Source: Pseudomonas brassicacearum subsp. neoaurantiaca
GTDB lineage: Bacteria; Pseudomonadota; Gammaproteobacteria; Pseudomonadales; Pseudomonadaceae
NCBI RefSeq assembly: GCF_013608025.1
Contig: NZ_VDLV01000020.1
Span: 222 to 64,221, forward strand
DNA length: 64,000 nt
Direction: 5' to 3'
Positions 54,806-63,385 of the stretch are shown piece by piece. The position numbers and the translations under genes are program-made. Under the pieces are notes generated by a model. The model was not told the DNA's origin, did not search any database, and saw only the letters and a list, made by a program, of their open reading frames with translations. Positions within the stretch are counted from its first letter, which is position 1. The number at the start of each line of letters is the position of its first letter.

Positions 54806-55408
54806 ATGATCCATCATGTCGTGGGGCTCTTTACCCACCCTGATCAAGAATGGAAAGAAATCCGTGGCGATCAGGAGGAAAGCATCAGCCACATGTACCT
54901 TACCCACACGCTGATCCTGGCGGCCATCCCGGCGGTGTCGGCGTTCATCGGTACCACGCAGGTGGGATGGGTCATCGGCAATCGTCCGCCGGTCATGCTC
55001 ACGCAGGAAAGCGCGCTGTGGATGACCATCATGTCTTACCTCGCCATGTTGGGCGGCGTGGCGGTGATGGGTGCGTTCATTCACTGGATGGCCCGCACCT
55101 ATGACGCCAGTCCTAGCCTGGCCCGGTGTGTCGCGTTTGCCACCTATACCGCAACCCCGTTGTTCATTGGTGGCCTGGCGGCGCTGTATCCCCACATGTG
55201 GCTGGGGATGATCGTCGGCACTGCGGCGATCTGCTACACCGTCTACCTGTTGTACGTGGGCCTGCCGACGTTCATGAACATTCCCCAGGACGAAGGCTTC
55301 CTGTTTTCCAGTTCGGTGCTTGCTGTCGGCCTGGTGGTGCTGGTCGCCATCATGGCGTTCACGGTGATTGTCTGGGGGCTGGGCGTTGGTCCGGTCTACA
55401 CCAATTGA
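54806..55408 (+). CDS. Yip1-family membrane protein
   Basis: A 200-residue protein with about five transmembrane helices (for example LILAAIPAVSAFIGTTQVGWVIG and GMIVGTAAICYTVYLLYVGLPTF). The N-terminal MIHHVVGLFTHPDQEWKEI and the block ARCVAFATYTATPLFIGGLAALYPHMW mark the Yip1/DUF1282 family. The biological role in bacteria is unknown. AAGGAG precedes the ATG by nine bases. It stands alone. Confidence 0.88.
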   Translation: MIHHVVGLFTHPDQEWKEIRGDQEESISHMYLTHTLILAAIPAVSAFIGTTQVGWVIGNRPPVMLTQESALWMTIMSYLAMLGGVAVMGAFIHWMARTYDASPSLARCVAFATYTATPLFIGGLAALYPHMWLGMIVGTAAICYTVYLLYVGLPTFMNIPQDEGFLFSSSVLAVGLVVLVAIMAFTVIVWGLGVGPVYTN

Positions 55409-55462
55409 AGCTACACCCATTGAAGGATTGAGGCTCTCCAACAAAAAACGATCTGCCACCAC

Positions 55463-55482
55463 AGGCCGCCGCAAGGCGGCCT
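55463..55482 (+). terminator. Hairpin, probable terminator after the Yip1 gene
   Basis: AGGCCGCC pairs with GGCGGCCT across GCAA and is followed by TCCTCTGTG, so the T tract is weak. Confidence 0.6.
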
Positions 55483-55582
55483 TCCTCTGTGTCTGGATCT
55501 ACCAGGACGACCGCTGGGCGCCTGAGCGATTCGCAACGGCCAGCGCTTGCGGCATACTCGCCTTTCTGGAGACCCGTAAAGC

Positions 55583-56077
55583 ATGCTCGAGCAACTCAAT
55601 ACCCGCGTCGAAGAGTGTTACCAACAAGCCGAATCCTTTTTCAAACGTCCTTTCAAACGCCCGGTGGTCAGCCTTAAATTGCGCGGCCAGAAAGCCGGCG
55701 TCGCGCATTTGCACGAAAACCTGCTGCGCTTCAACCCACAGCTGTACCAGGAAAACGCTGAAGACTTCCTCAAGCAGACGGTTGCCCACGAAGTGGCGCA
55801 CCTGATTGCCCATCAGTTGTTCGGCGACCGTATCCAGGCCCATGGCGAGGAATGGCAACTGATCATGCGTGGGGTCTATGAACTGCCACCCAACCGTTGC
55901 CATACCTACGAGATCAAGCGCCGCACCGCGACCCGCTACATCTATAAATGCCCGTGCGACGGCAGCGATTTCCCGTTCACGGCCCAGCGCCACCGTCTGG
56001 TGCGCCAGGGGCGACGGTACTTGTGCCGCAGTTGTCGCAACACGTTGGTGTTCAGTGGGGAGACGCGGGTCGAATAG
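55583..56077 (+). CDS. sprT: SprT-family zinc-dependent metalloprotease-like protein
   Basis: A 164-residue protein. HEVAHLIAHQLFGDRIQAHGEEW contains the HExxH zinc site followed by the further His. The C-terminus has a zinc-ribbon-like set of Cys pairs (YKCPCDGSDFP and RYLCRSCRNTLVFSG). This is the SprT/SprT-like arrangement related to the eukaryotic SPRTN DNA-protein crosslink protease, though the bacterial function is uncertain. The ATG at 55583 gives the usual length. A REPIN follows its stop. Confidence 0.92.
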   Translation: MLEQLNTRVEECYQQAESFFKRPFKRPVVSLKLRGQKAGVAHLHENLLRFNPQLYQENAEDFLKQTVAHEVAHLIAHQLFGDRIQAHGEEWQLIMRGVYELPPNRCHTYEIKRRTATRYIYKCPCDGSDFPFTAQRHRLVRQGRRYLCRSCRNTLVFSGETRVE

Positions 56078-56101
56078 CAGAGTTTTGTGGTGCCTGGGCT
56101 G

Positions 56102-56187
56102 GCCTCATCGCGAGCAAGCTCGCTCCCACAGGGGTCTAGTGAACGCCGCAGACCCAATGTGGGAGCGAGCTTGCTCGCGATGGCGGC
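56102..56187. repeat. REPIN, family A, inward arms
   Basis: Left arm TCATCGCGAGCAAGCTCGCT and right arm AGCGAGCTTGCTCGCGATGG, with GTGGGAG ends facing inward. It lies between the convergent sprT and CoA-transferase genes. Confidence 0.92.
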
Positions 56188-56197
56188 CTGACAGACG

Positions 56198-57373
56198 CTA
56201 CAAAACCACCCCGCGCTTACGCAACGCCTCGATCCGCTCAGCACTAAACCCCAACGCCCCCAACACTTCGTTCGTATGCTCCCCCAGCCTCGCGCCAATA
56301 TGCCGAGGCTCGGGCAGCCCTTCGGAAAACTTCAATGGACAGGCCATCTGCGCCTGGCTCGATCCATCGCCACGGGGCACTTGGGTGACTAGCTCCCGAG
56401 CTTTCAACTGAGGATGCTCAATCGCCTCGTCCAGCCCCAACACCGGCTCGACGCAGGCATCGACCTTGGCAAATATCGCGCAAAGCTCGGCGAAATCGCG
56501 CTTCTCGAATTCAGACTGCAGTTCCTGCTTGAGCCGTTGAGCAGGCTCCGATGACAGCCCCAGGGCTCTCAACTCCGGTCGCCCCAGCGCCTCGCAAAGC
56601 GCCTGCATGAAAGCCGGTTCCAGACTCCCCACCGACATCCAGCGGCCATCGCGGGTGCGGTAATAATCATAAAAGCTGCCGCCGTTCAGCACGTGGTTTT
56701 CCCGCCCCGGCTCCACGCCACAAGCCAGGTAACCGGCACCGGCCAAGGCATTAAGGCTGAAAACGCAATCGGTCATGCTCACGTCCAGGTGTTGGCCCTG
56801 CCCGCTCTGCTGTCGGGCGATCACCGCCGCCAACAGCCCGATCACTCCATGCAACGAACCACCGGCGATGTCCGCCGCCTGGATCCCCAGCGGCAACGGG
56901 CCGCTGTCGGCACGGCCGGTGTGGCTCGCCAACCCCGCCAAGGCCAGGTAGTTGATGTCATGGCCGGCGCGGTCCTTGTAGGGCCCCGTCTGGCCGTAAC
57001 CAGTAATGGATACGTAGATCAACCGGGGATTGATCGCTTTCAAGGCTTCATACCCCAGGCCCAACCGCTCCATCACGCCGGGGCGGAACTGTTCCAACAG
57101 GATGTCATGGTCGGCCAATAGCCGTTTGATGATCTCCAGCGCCGCCGGCTGCTTGAGGTCCAGCGCCAGGCTGCGCTTGTTGCGATTGAGGTAGGCATGG
57201 CTGGCCGAGACGCCCTCATCGTGGGGCGGCAGGATCCGCAGCAGATCCGCACGGTCCGGCGATTCGATGCGCAGCACCTCGGCTCCCATGTCCGCCAGCA
57301 ACAGCGAGGCAAACGGCCCCGGCAACAGGGTCGAGAAATCCAGAACCTTGAGCGATGCCAGTGGACCTTGCAT
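56198..57373 (-). CDS. CaiB/BaiF-family CoA-transferase
   Basis: A 391-residue type III CoA-transferase. SLKVLDFSTLLPGPFASLLLADMGAEVLRIE is the typical N-terminus; the NKRSLALDLK block and LIYVSITGYGQTGPYKDRAGHDINYLALAG follow. Members move CoA between carboxylic acids (formyl-CoA, carnitinyl-CoA and others); the substrate is not predictable from this window. GGAG precedes the ATG at 57373. It is monocistronic; the upstream frame to 57673 runs through a REPIN. Confidence 0.9.
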   Translation of the reverse strand: MQGPLASLKVLDFSTLLPGPFASLLLADMGAEVLRIESPDRADLLRILPPHDEGVSASHAYLNRNKRSLALDLKQPAALEIIKRLLADHDILLEQFRPGVMERLGLGYEALKAINPRLIYVSITGYGQTGPYKDRAGHDINYLALAGLASHTGRADSGPLPLGIQAADIAGGSLHGVIGLLAAVIARQQSGQGQHLDVSMTDCVFSLNALAGAGYLACGVEPGRENHVLNGGSFYDYYRTRDGRWMSVGSLEPAFMQALCEALGRPELRALGLSSEPAQRLKQELQSEFEKRDFAELCAIFAKVDACVEPVLGLDEAIEHPQLKARELVTQVPRGDGSSQAQMACPLKFSEGLPEPRHIGARLGEHTNEVLGALGFSAERIEALRKRGVVL

Positions 57374-57486
57374 GGAAGATCTCCGTTTTGAATGTGCATC
57401 CAAGACTAGGCAGAGGCTGAAGGTGGGGCAATTACCGAAGAAAGCGTTCGGGCTGACAATTGTGCTCGATGGCTGATGGAAAAACC

Positions 57487-57612
57487 TGTGGCGAGGGGAT
57501 TTATCCCCGCTGGGCTGCGAAGCGGCCCCATTAGTCAAAAAACGCTGCGGTTTATCAGACAAAAAGCAGGGGGCCGCTGCGCAGCCCAGCGGGAGCAAGC
57601 TCCCTCTCCACA
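57487..57612. repeat. Chimeric REPIN (family B left arm, family C right arm)
   Basis: The left arm is TGTGGCGAGGGGATTTATCC as in family B. The right arm is CGGGAGCAAGCTCCCTCTCC as in family C, with a TCTCC change. The inner stem still pairs, but the two arms belong to different families. It lies upstream of the CoA-transferase. Confidence 0.9.
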
Positions 57613-57642
57613 AAAGCCTGTCTGCCGATAATTGCGCCCAAC

Positions 57643-57667
57643 AAAAAACCCGCCGAAGCGGGTTTTT
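57643..57667 (-). terminator. Rho-independent terminator after dctA
   Basis: AAAAAACCCGC and GCGGGTTTTT flank a CGAA loop, just beyond the dctA stop on the minus strand. Confidence 0.92.
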
Positions 57668-57683
57668 CGTCACAGGCCGAAAA

Positions 57684-59015
57684 TCACTTCACGGACACCG
57701 CGGTATCAGTCGTTGCAACCACGTCGTCTTCTTCACGAACATCGGAAATACCGCGACCACCGGAGGCCAGTTCAGTCTGCAACTGGTCTTCGTCCAGCTC
57801 CTTGACCCACTTGGCGACCACGATGGTGGCAACGGCGTTGCCCACCAGGTTGGTCAGGGCGCGGGCTTCGGACATGAAGCGGTCGATGCCCAGGATCAGT
57901 GCCAGGCCGGCCACTGGCAGGGTGCCCACGGCCGACAGGGTGGCCGCCAACACGATGAAGCCGCTACCGGTCACGCCAGCCGCACCTTTGGAGGACAGCA
58001 ACAGCACCGCCAGCAGGGTGATCTGGTGAGTCAGGTCCATCGGGGTATCGGTGGCCTGGGCGATGAACACCGCGGCCATGGTCAGGTAGATCGAGGTACC
58101 GTCGAGGTTGAACGAGTAGCCAGTCGGGATCACCAGGCCAACCACGGACTTCTTGGCACCCAGGCGCTCCATCTTGATCAGCATGCGCGGCAGGGCCGAT
58201 TCCGAGGAGGAAGTGCCCAGCACGATCAGCAGTTCTTCACGGATGTAGCGGATCAGTTTAACGACACTGAAGCCGTGGGCGCGGCAGATGGCGCCCAGCA
58301 CCACCAGCACGAACACCACGCAAGTGATGTAGAAGCAGATCATCAATTGGCCCAGTTGCACCAGCGAACCAACACCGTAGGCGCCGATGGTGAAGGCCAT
58401 GGCACCGAACGCACCGAGCGGCGCCAGCTTCATGATCATGTTGATGATGATGAACATCACTTGGGCGAAGCGATCGATGAAGTCCAGCACCGGCTTGCCG
58501 TAGGCACCCAGGCGATGCAGGGCGAAACCGAAGATCACCGAGAACATCAGCACTTGCAGGATGTCGCCGTTGGCGAACGCACCAACGATGGTGCCTGGGA
58601 TCACGTTGAGCAGGAAGGCAACGATGCTCTGGTCTTTACCTGCCGCAATGAAACCGGCGATCTGCTTGGTGTCCAGGGTCGCTACGTCGATGTGCATGCC
58701 GTTGCCCGGTTGCACGACGTTGACCACGACCAGGCCGATCAGCAGGGCAATGGTGGAAACGATTTCGAAGTACAGCAGCGCGTAGCCGCCGGTCTTGCCG
58801 ACCGATTTCATGTTCTGCATGCCAGCGATGCCGCTGACGACGGTGCAGAAGATGATCGGAGCGATGACCATTTTGATCAGTTTGATGAACCCGTCACCGA
58901 ACGGCTTGAGGGCAACGCCGGTCTGCGGGTAGAAGTGGCCGAGCAAAATGCCGATGGCAATGGCTACGATCACCTGGAAATACAGGGATTTGTACAGTGG
59001 CTGACGAGTCGTCAT
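57684..59015 (-). CDS. dctA: C4-dicarboxylate:sodium/proton symporter DctA
   Basis: A 443-residue DAACS-family protein. [20 protein letters not shown] starts the chain. [22 protein letters not shown] is the serine-rich hairpin that gates substrate, and [21 protein letters not shown] the unwound helix of the binding site. It imports succinate, fumarate and malate. A sigma-54 promoter and two large palindromes lie upstream, pointing to DctB/DctD-type control. A terminator follows the stop. Confidence 0.96.
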   Translation of the reverse strand: MTTRQPLYKSLYFQVIVAIAIGILLGHFYPQTGVALKPFGDGFIKLIKMVIAPIIFCTVVSGIAGMQNMKSVGKTGGYALLYFEIVSTIALLIGLVVVNVVQPGNGMHIDVATLDTKQIAGFIAAGKDQSIVAFLLNVIPGTIVGAFANGDILQVLMFSVIFGFALHRLGAYGKPVLDFIDRFAQVMFIIINMIMKLAPLGAFGAMAFTIGAYGVGSLVQLGQLMICFYITCVVFVLVVLGAICRAHGFSVVKLIRYIREELLIVLGTSSSESALPRMLIKMERLGAKKSVVGLVIPTGYSFNLDGTSIYLTMAAVFIAQATDTPMDLTHQITLLAVLLLSSKGAAGVTGSGFIVLAATLSAVGTLPVAGLALILGIDRFMSEARALTNLVGNAVATIVVAKWVKELDEDQLQTELASGGRGISDVREEDDVVATTDTAVSVK

Positions 59016-59142
59016 GGCAAACCTTCCTCAAGAGTCCCGTGGGCAACATCCACCTGTTGTCCACGACACCTCAATTGCGAACCCTCCTGCACTGGAGGGA
59101 TTTGTTGTGTCGGCTGCACGCGGCAGACCTGCACAGGGCATC

Positions 59143-59157
59143 GCAAGGCCCGTGCCA
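59143..59157 (-). promoter_or_regulatory. Sigma-54 (-24/-12) promoter of dctA
   Basis: The minus strand reads TGGCACG-GGCC-TTGCG: TGGCAC at 59157-59152 and TTGC at 59146-59143, with the required spacing. The predicted start of transcription is near 59131, about 115 bases upstream of dctA. Confidence 0.88.
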
Positions 59158-59234
59158 TTTTGAGGAAATGTCCTACAACCCGCGTTGCAGAACGCTTTTG
59201 TTGATTCGTCGTCGGTTAAACGGGCGGCGACGGA

Positions 59235-59290
59235 TGGCGGATTTCCGCCAAGACCCCGTTTCTCACTCCTGGATTTGGCGGATATCCGCC
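59235..59290. promoter_or_regulatory. Tandem palindromes upstream of dctA, candidate DctD enhancer sites
   Basis: TGGCGGATTTCCGCCA (59235-59250) and GGCGGATATCCGCC (59277-59290) are near-perfect inverted repeats with centres 41 bases apart. They lie about 110 and 151 bases upstream of the predicted dctA transcription start, the usual position for sites of a sigma-54-dependent activator. They also lie 55-110 bases before the divergent AraC gene, so control of that gene is an alternative. Confidence 0.75.
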
Positions 59291-59345
59291 TTGTCCAGCC
59301 CGGACGCCCTGCTACCATCGCCGGCTCAACGGACGGATTTGAGCC

Positions 59346-60344
59346 ATGCGCCAACGCACGATCGCCAGCCACTTCGCCCGCGCAGCCCTGGGCGGCGCGC
59401 GCCGGCACGGGTTTGACTATCTTCCCCTGCTGCAACAATTGGGTATCAGCCCGGAGCTGCTCGACGAACCGCGAGCGCGAATCGCCCCGGAGCAGTTCGC
59501 CCGGCTGTTGCAGGCGCTATGGGCGGACCTGGGGGATGAATTCCTCGGATTTGGCCGGGCCGCGAGTAAACCCGGGACGTTTGCCATGATGTGTCACACG
59601 TTGATCCACTGTCGGACCCTGGGCAAAGCCCTGCAACGCGGCCTGCTCTTTTACAGCCTGTTTCCCGATGCACCGAGCCTGACACTAGACACCGAAGGAG
59701 AACGGGTCCGGTTGAGCCTGGATGAGTCGACACTGCGCGATCCCGATCATTTCCTGACGGAAAGCCTGCTGGTCATCTGGCATCGCCTCGGCAGTTGGCT
59801 GATCGGCCAGCGGATCGGCCTGGAGCAGGCGACCTTCAGCTATGCCAAGCCTGCCCACGGCGCGGAATACGACCTGCTGTTCCCCTGCCCGCTGGTATTC
59901 GAGGCTCGACGCACCAGCCTGTTGTTTCACAGGCGCTACCTGGACATGCCGCTGCTCCAGGACGAGCGAACGCTCAAGCATTTTCTCGAACGCTCACCCG
60001 CCGACCTGCTGTCGCGCCCGGACGATGGCCACAGCCTGAGCAGCCAGCTACGCCGTCTGCTCAGCCGCGACACGGCGCGCTGGCCCGACCTGGACACCGT
60101 CGCCGCGCATCTGCACATCAGCTCACAGACGCTGCGCCGGCACCTTCGCGAGGAAGGCACCAGCTTCCAGGAACTCAAGGATCAACTGCGGCGGGATATC
60201 GCCATCTACCATTTGGGCCGGGCGGACCTGTCGTTGCAGCAGATTGCCGAGCAGCTCGGGTTTTCGGAGCCGTCGGCGTTTCATCGGGCGTTCAAGAAGT
60301 GGACGGGGGTGACGCCTGGGGCGTATCGGGAGTTGGAGAGCTGA
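59346..60344 (+). CDS. AraC family transcriptional regulator (Arabinose_bd type)
   Basis: A 332-residue protein. The N-terminal effector region is of the Arabinose_bd-like type (GFDYLPLLQQLGISPELLDEPRARI, then FLGFGRAASKPGTFAMMCH). The C-terminal AraC double helix-turn-helix has DLDTVAAHLHISSQTLRRHLREEGTSFQELKDQLRRD and SLQQIAEQLGFSEPSAFHRAFKKWTGVTPGAYR. The effector is unknown. It is divergent from dctA across a region with paired palindromes. Confidence 0.9.
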   Translation: MRQRTIASHFARAALGGARRHGFDYLPLLQQLGISPELLDEPRARIAPEQFARLLQALWADLGDEFLGFGRAASKPGTFAMMCHTLIHCRTLGKALQRGLLFYSLFPDAPSLTLDTEGERVRLSLDESTLRDPDHFLTESLLVIWHRLGSWLIGQRIGLEQATFSYAKPAHGAEYDLLFPCPLVFEARRTSLLFHRRYLDMPLLQDERTLKHFLERSPADLLSRPDDGHSLSSQLRRLLSRDTARWPDLDTVAAHLHISSQTLRRHLREEGTSFQELKDQLRRDIAIYHLGRADLSLQQIAEQLGFSEPSAFHRAFKKWTGVTPGAYRELES

Positions 60345-60377
60345 GTGGTGATATCCCACTTCTGTGGTGTGCTGCCC

Positions 60378-60498
60378 TGTGGCGAGGGGATTTATCCCCG
60401 CTGGGCTGCGAAGCGGCCCCCTGCGCTCTGTCTGACACACCACCGCCACCCATTTGGGGCTACTGCGTAGCCCAGCGGGGATAAATCCCCTCGCCACA
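60378..60498. repeat. REPIN, family B, outward arms
   Basis: TGTGGCGAGGGGATTTATCC and its inverse, with the GCTGGGCTGCGAAGCGGCC inner part. It lies between the convergent AraC and phoQ genes. Confidence 0.92.
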
Positions 60499-60530
60499 AA
60501 GGCCGGCAAACACACCGAAAAATATTCCAG

Positions 60531-61877
60531 TCAAACCACCGGAAACAGAATCCGAAACGCCGCCCCGCCCAACTCCGAATCCCCCAAGGTCAACCGCGCG
60601 CCATAGCTCTCGATGATGTCCTTGACCACCGCCAACCCGATCCCCTGCCCCGGATGCTGGCGATCCAATCGTTCGCCCCGCTGGAGAATCCGCGCACGCT
60701 GGTCGGGCGGTACGCCCGGGCCATCGTCTTCGACGCTCAACTCCGTACCGCCGAGGGTCTGGTGCACGCTGACCCGCACTTCCCCCAGGCACAGCCGATA
60801 GGCGTTTTCCAGCAGGTTGCCAAGCATCTCCAGCAACGCGCCCTGTTCGATGGGCACCTGGCAATGCTCCGGCAAATCGAAATGGACCTGGACGCGCTTG
60901 TCTCGATAGACCTTGTCGAGAGTGTCGCACAGGCTCTGCAGGACCGGGCGCAGACGCACCTGGTGGCGCACCAGCCCGCTCTTGCGCAGGCTGGCCCGTT
61001 GCAACTGGTAGCCGATCTGCTGGCTCATGCGTTCGATCTGAGTCTGCAGCACCCAAGCCTGTCCACGGTCCTGCGGGCGCCGGGCCATGTCTTCGCTGAC
61101 GCCCTGCAACACGGCCAACGGGGTTTTCAGGCTGTGGGCCAAGTCATCGAGGGAATCGCGATAGCGGCTGCGCTGTTCACGCTCGCTGTGCAACAACCGG
61201 TTAAGCGAGCCCGTCAGGCGCAACAGTTCCCGCGGGTGTGCAGTGCTCAAGCTTTCCCGCGTACCCGCTTCGATTTCGTCCAGTTCCTGGCTCAAGCGTC
61301 GCAAGGCGCGCAAGCCCCAGGTCAGGCCGATCCACAACAGCGCCAGCAGCACCAACAAGGCCGCACCAAAGCCAAGGTAAAGATTGTCCCGCAACCCTTG
61401 GAGGGTCACTTCGTAATCACGCACCGGCTGCAAGGTGACGATACTGAACGCCGCGCTCTGGCCGCCGAGCAGCTTGACCTCGACGTCATAGACAAAGAAT
61501 TCCTGGCCGTTGTCCTCGCGGATACGCGCGAATTGATTGCCCTGGCCGTCATAGCGCGGCGTGTAGTTGATGTGTTCTTCCTGGGTCGCCTTCGAGCGCC
61601 AGACCAGGTTGCCGTCGCGATCATAGATGTAGCCCAGCAGGCGGGCGTCGGCGAGGTTGAAGCGTTCATCCGGCAGTTGCGCCGGCATCTTCAATCGACC
61701 ATTTTCCACCCGGGCGGCGGATATCAGCGTGGTCACATCCGAGGCCAGCCGTTGTTCGATGGACTCCTGCAGGGCGAGGCTGAACGCGCCCTGCATTGCC
61801 GGCAACAACGCCAGCATGAACAACGCCGCCAGGGTCATGGCGGCCAGCATCAAGCGCAGCCGTAGCGAACGAATCAC
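60531..61877 (-). CDS. phoQ: Sensor histidine kinase PhoQ
   Basis: A 448-residue sensor. Two membrane helices (approx. residues 10-32 and 170-193) flank a periplasmic domain with acidic stretches suited to divalent cation sensing. The cytoplasmic kinase has DDLAHSLKTPLAVLQGV with His248 and the ATPase motifs NLLENAYRLC and GIGLAVVKDIIESYG. PhoQ responds to low magnesium or cationic peptides. It overlaps phoP by four bases, in the oprH-phoP-phoQ order known in Pseudomonas. Confidence 0.95.
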   Translation of the reverse strand: MIRSLRLRLMLAAMTLAALFMLALLPAMQGAFSLALQESIEQRLASDVTTLISAARVENGRLKMPAQLPDERFNLADARLLGYIYDRDGNLVWRSKATQEEHINYTPRYDGQGNQFARIREDNGQEFFVYDVEVKLLGGQSAAFSIVTLQPVRDYEVTLQGLRDNLYLGFGAALLVLLALLWIGLTWGLRALRRLSQELDEIEAGTRESLSTAHPRELLRLTGSLNRLLHSEREQRSRYRDSLDDLAHSLKTPLAVLQGVSEDMARRPQDRGQAWVLQTQIERMSQQIGYQLQRASLRKSGLVRHQVRLRPVLQSLCDTLDKVYRDKRVQVHFDLPEHCQVPIEQGALLEMLGNLLENAYRLCLGEVRVSVHQTLGGTELSVEDDGPGVPPDQRARILQRGERLDRQHPGQGIGLAVVKDIIESYGARLTLGDSELGGAAFRILFPVV

Positions 61878-62551
61878 TGGCAGCGCTCGTTGAACAAGTA
61901 ACCCAGGCCCCGCACGGTATCGATCGGCTTGAAGCCGGCCGGGGCTTCCAGTTTGCGGCGCAAGCGGCCCACCAATACCTCGATGACATTGGGATCGCGC
62001 TCGTCGTCATCCGGGTAAAGCTGCTCCATCAAGCGGTCCTTGGCGACCACCTGCTGGTGATGGCGCATCAGGTACTCAAGGATGCGGTATTCATAGGCCG
62101 TCAATGGAAGTGGTTCTTCGCCGAGGGACGCCTGCTTGCGGTTGAGGTCCAGCAGCAATGGCCCGGCGACGATGGTCGATTGGGTGAAGCCGCTGGAGCG
62201 TCGCAGCAAGGCATTGAGCCGGGCCTCCAGCTCTTCGAATTGGAAGGGCTTGACCACATAGTCGTCAGCCCCGGCGGCGAGGCCTTCGACCTTGTCCTGC
62301 CAGTTGCCGCGGGCGGTGAGGATCAAGATCGGGAAGGTCTTGTCCTGTGAGCGCAGCCGGCGAATCAACTCCAGGCCGCTGATGCCTGGCAAGCCAAGGT
62401 CGATCACCGCCAGGTCATGATTGAACTCGCGGACCTGATACAAGGCCTCTTCGGCATTGGCCACGGCCTGGACCACGTGGCCGCTGTCAGTGAGCCGGGT
62501 TTGCAGGTGATGACGCAACAGCGCTTCGTCTTCGACAACCAATAGTTTCAT
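61874..62551 (-). CDS. phoP: Response regulator PhoP
   Basis: A 225-residue OmpR-type regulator. MKLLVVEDEALLRHHLQTRL begins the receiver; Asp51 in LAVIDLGLPG is the phosphorylation site. Lys in ADDYVVKPFQFEEL and the winged-helix DNA-binding domain (LPLTAYEYRILEYLMRHHQQVV; DERDPNVIEVLVGRLRRKL) follow. It activates oprH and, in many species, lipid A modification genes. It overlaps phoQ by four bases and is 92 bases from oprH. Confidence 0.96.
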   Translation of the reverse strand: MKLLVVEDEALLRHHLQTRLTDSGHVVQAVANAEEALYQVREFNHDLAVIDLGLPGISGLELIRRLRSQDKTFPILILTARGNWQDKVEGLAAGADDYVVKPFQFEELEARLNALLRRSSGFTQSTIVAGPLLLDLNRKQASLGEEPLPLTAYEYRILEYLMRHHQQVVAKDRLMEQLYPDDDERDPNVIEVLVGRLRRKLEAPAGFKPIDTVRGLGYLFNERCQ

Positions 62552-62594
62552 GGGCCTCTCCCAGGAGATTCAGAACAGCCATGTCAAACAAGGC

Positions 62595-62620
62595 GCCGGA
62601 TCGTCTTGGGCCGATCCGGC
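62595..62620 (-). promoter_or_regulatory. Hairpin between oprH and phoP
   Basis: GCCGGATCG (62595-62603) pairs with CGATCCGGC (62612-62620) across an 8-base loop, directly after the oprH stop. No strong T run follows on the minus strand, so it may be an attenuator or stabiliser that makes oprH message exceed phoPQ. Confidence 0.65.
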
Positions 62621-62643
62621 TGCACGTTTCCATCTCCTGCCGC

Positions 62644-63243
62644 CTAGAAGGTGTAGTTCGCCGACAGATAGGTCTGGGCGCTGCTGGTCAGGTCCAGCGA
62701 ACCGACCTTGGCGCCATCGTGCGGACTCATCTCGGTACTGGCATTGCTGCGCAGGTAACGGTACCCCAGTTCTACCGAGGTGTTTTGTGAAATCTGTTGC
62801 AGGACGCCGCCTTGCAAGCCCACCGCGTAGCCGATGTCGGTGTCGCGGCTGAAGCCTGGGGAGTCTTGGGTCAATTTGGTCAGGCCCGCCGTGCCACCGC
62901 CAAACAGTTTGGTGCTGCTGGTGACCGGATAGAACAGGTCGTAGCTGCCCAACAGGTTTTCCTGGCGCAGCTTGATGCCGTTGTGGCTGCCCGATACGTT
63001 GTCGTAGGTGGCGTAGTAGCGACCTTGATCGTTCTGCCGGCCCAGGCGCAGGCCGTAGGTGGTGTCCTTGGCGATCGCGCCGTCGGCGTTGGGATTGTTC
63101 AGGTTCTGGTCCAGGGCGTTGGATTTCTTGATCTTGTCGCTGGTCTGGCCGAGGGTCAGGCTGGCGAAGTTGTCATCGGCGTGGGCCATGGCGCTGGCGC
63201 CCAGTACAGTGAATGCCAGCAATAGTTTTTTCATAGCAGTCAT
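62644..63243 (-). CDS. oprH: Outer membrane protein OprH
   Basis: A 199-residue protein with a signal peptide (MTAMKKLLLAFTVLGASAMA, cleavage after AHA). The mature part forms a small beta-barrel with strands such as NFASLTLGQTS, YYATYDNVSGS, ENLLGSYDLFYPV and a C-terminal YLSANYTF ending in Phe for barrel assembly. OprH binds and stabilises LPS when magnesium is low. ATG at 63243 has AAGGAA about nine bases upstream; an ATG at 63234 is the alternative. It is the first gene of oprH-phoP-phoQ. Confidence 0.95.
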   Translation of the reverse strand: MTAMKKLLLAFTVLGASAMAHADDNFASLTLGQTSDKIKKSNALDQNLNNPNADGAIAKDTTYGLRLGRQNDQGRYYATYDNVSGSHNGIKLRQENLLGSYDLFYPVTSSTKLFGGGTAGLTKLTQDSPGFSRDTDIGYAVGLQGGVLQQISQNTSVELGYRYLRSNASTEMSPHDGAKVGSLDLTSSAQTYLSANYTF

Positions 63244-63303
63244 GATCCGATTCCTTATGAAGCAATGGTTGGGTGAAGTCGCAGCCACGATAGCCATCGC
63301 TCC

Positions 63304-63331
63304 CTGAACACCCCTTGAACGTTCTCTGAAC
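63304..63331 (-). promoter_or_regulatory. PhoP box of oprH (three direct repeats)
   Basis: On the minus strand GTTCAG (63331-63326), GTTCAA (63320-63315) and GTTCAG (63309-63304) are spaced exactly 11 bases apart, matching the GTTCA-N6 tandem pattern of OmpR-type PhoP binding. They lie 61-88 bases upstream of the oprH start and between oprH and a divergent dienelactone hydrolase gene. Confidence 0.8.
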
Positions 63332-63385
63332 CTCGGCTGAATGAATCGGCTAGTCTGTGTGCACCACTTTTTAAGGAGATCGATC

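Noticed and set aside
57374..57673. Upstream extension of the CoA-transferase
   Set aside because: Runs through a chimeric REPIN; the family starts at MQGPLASLKVLDFS.
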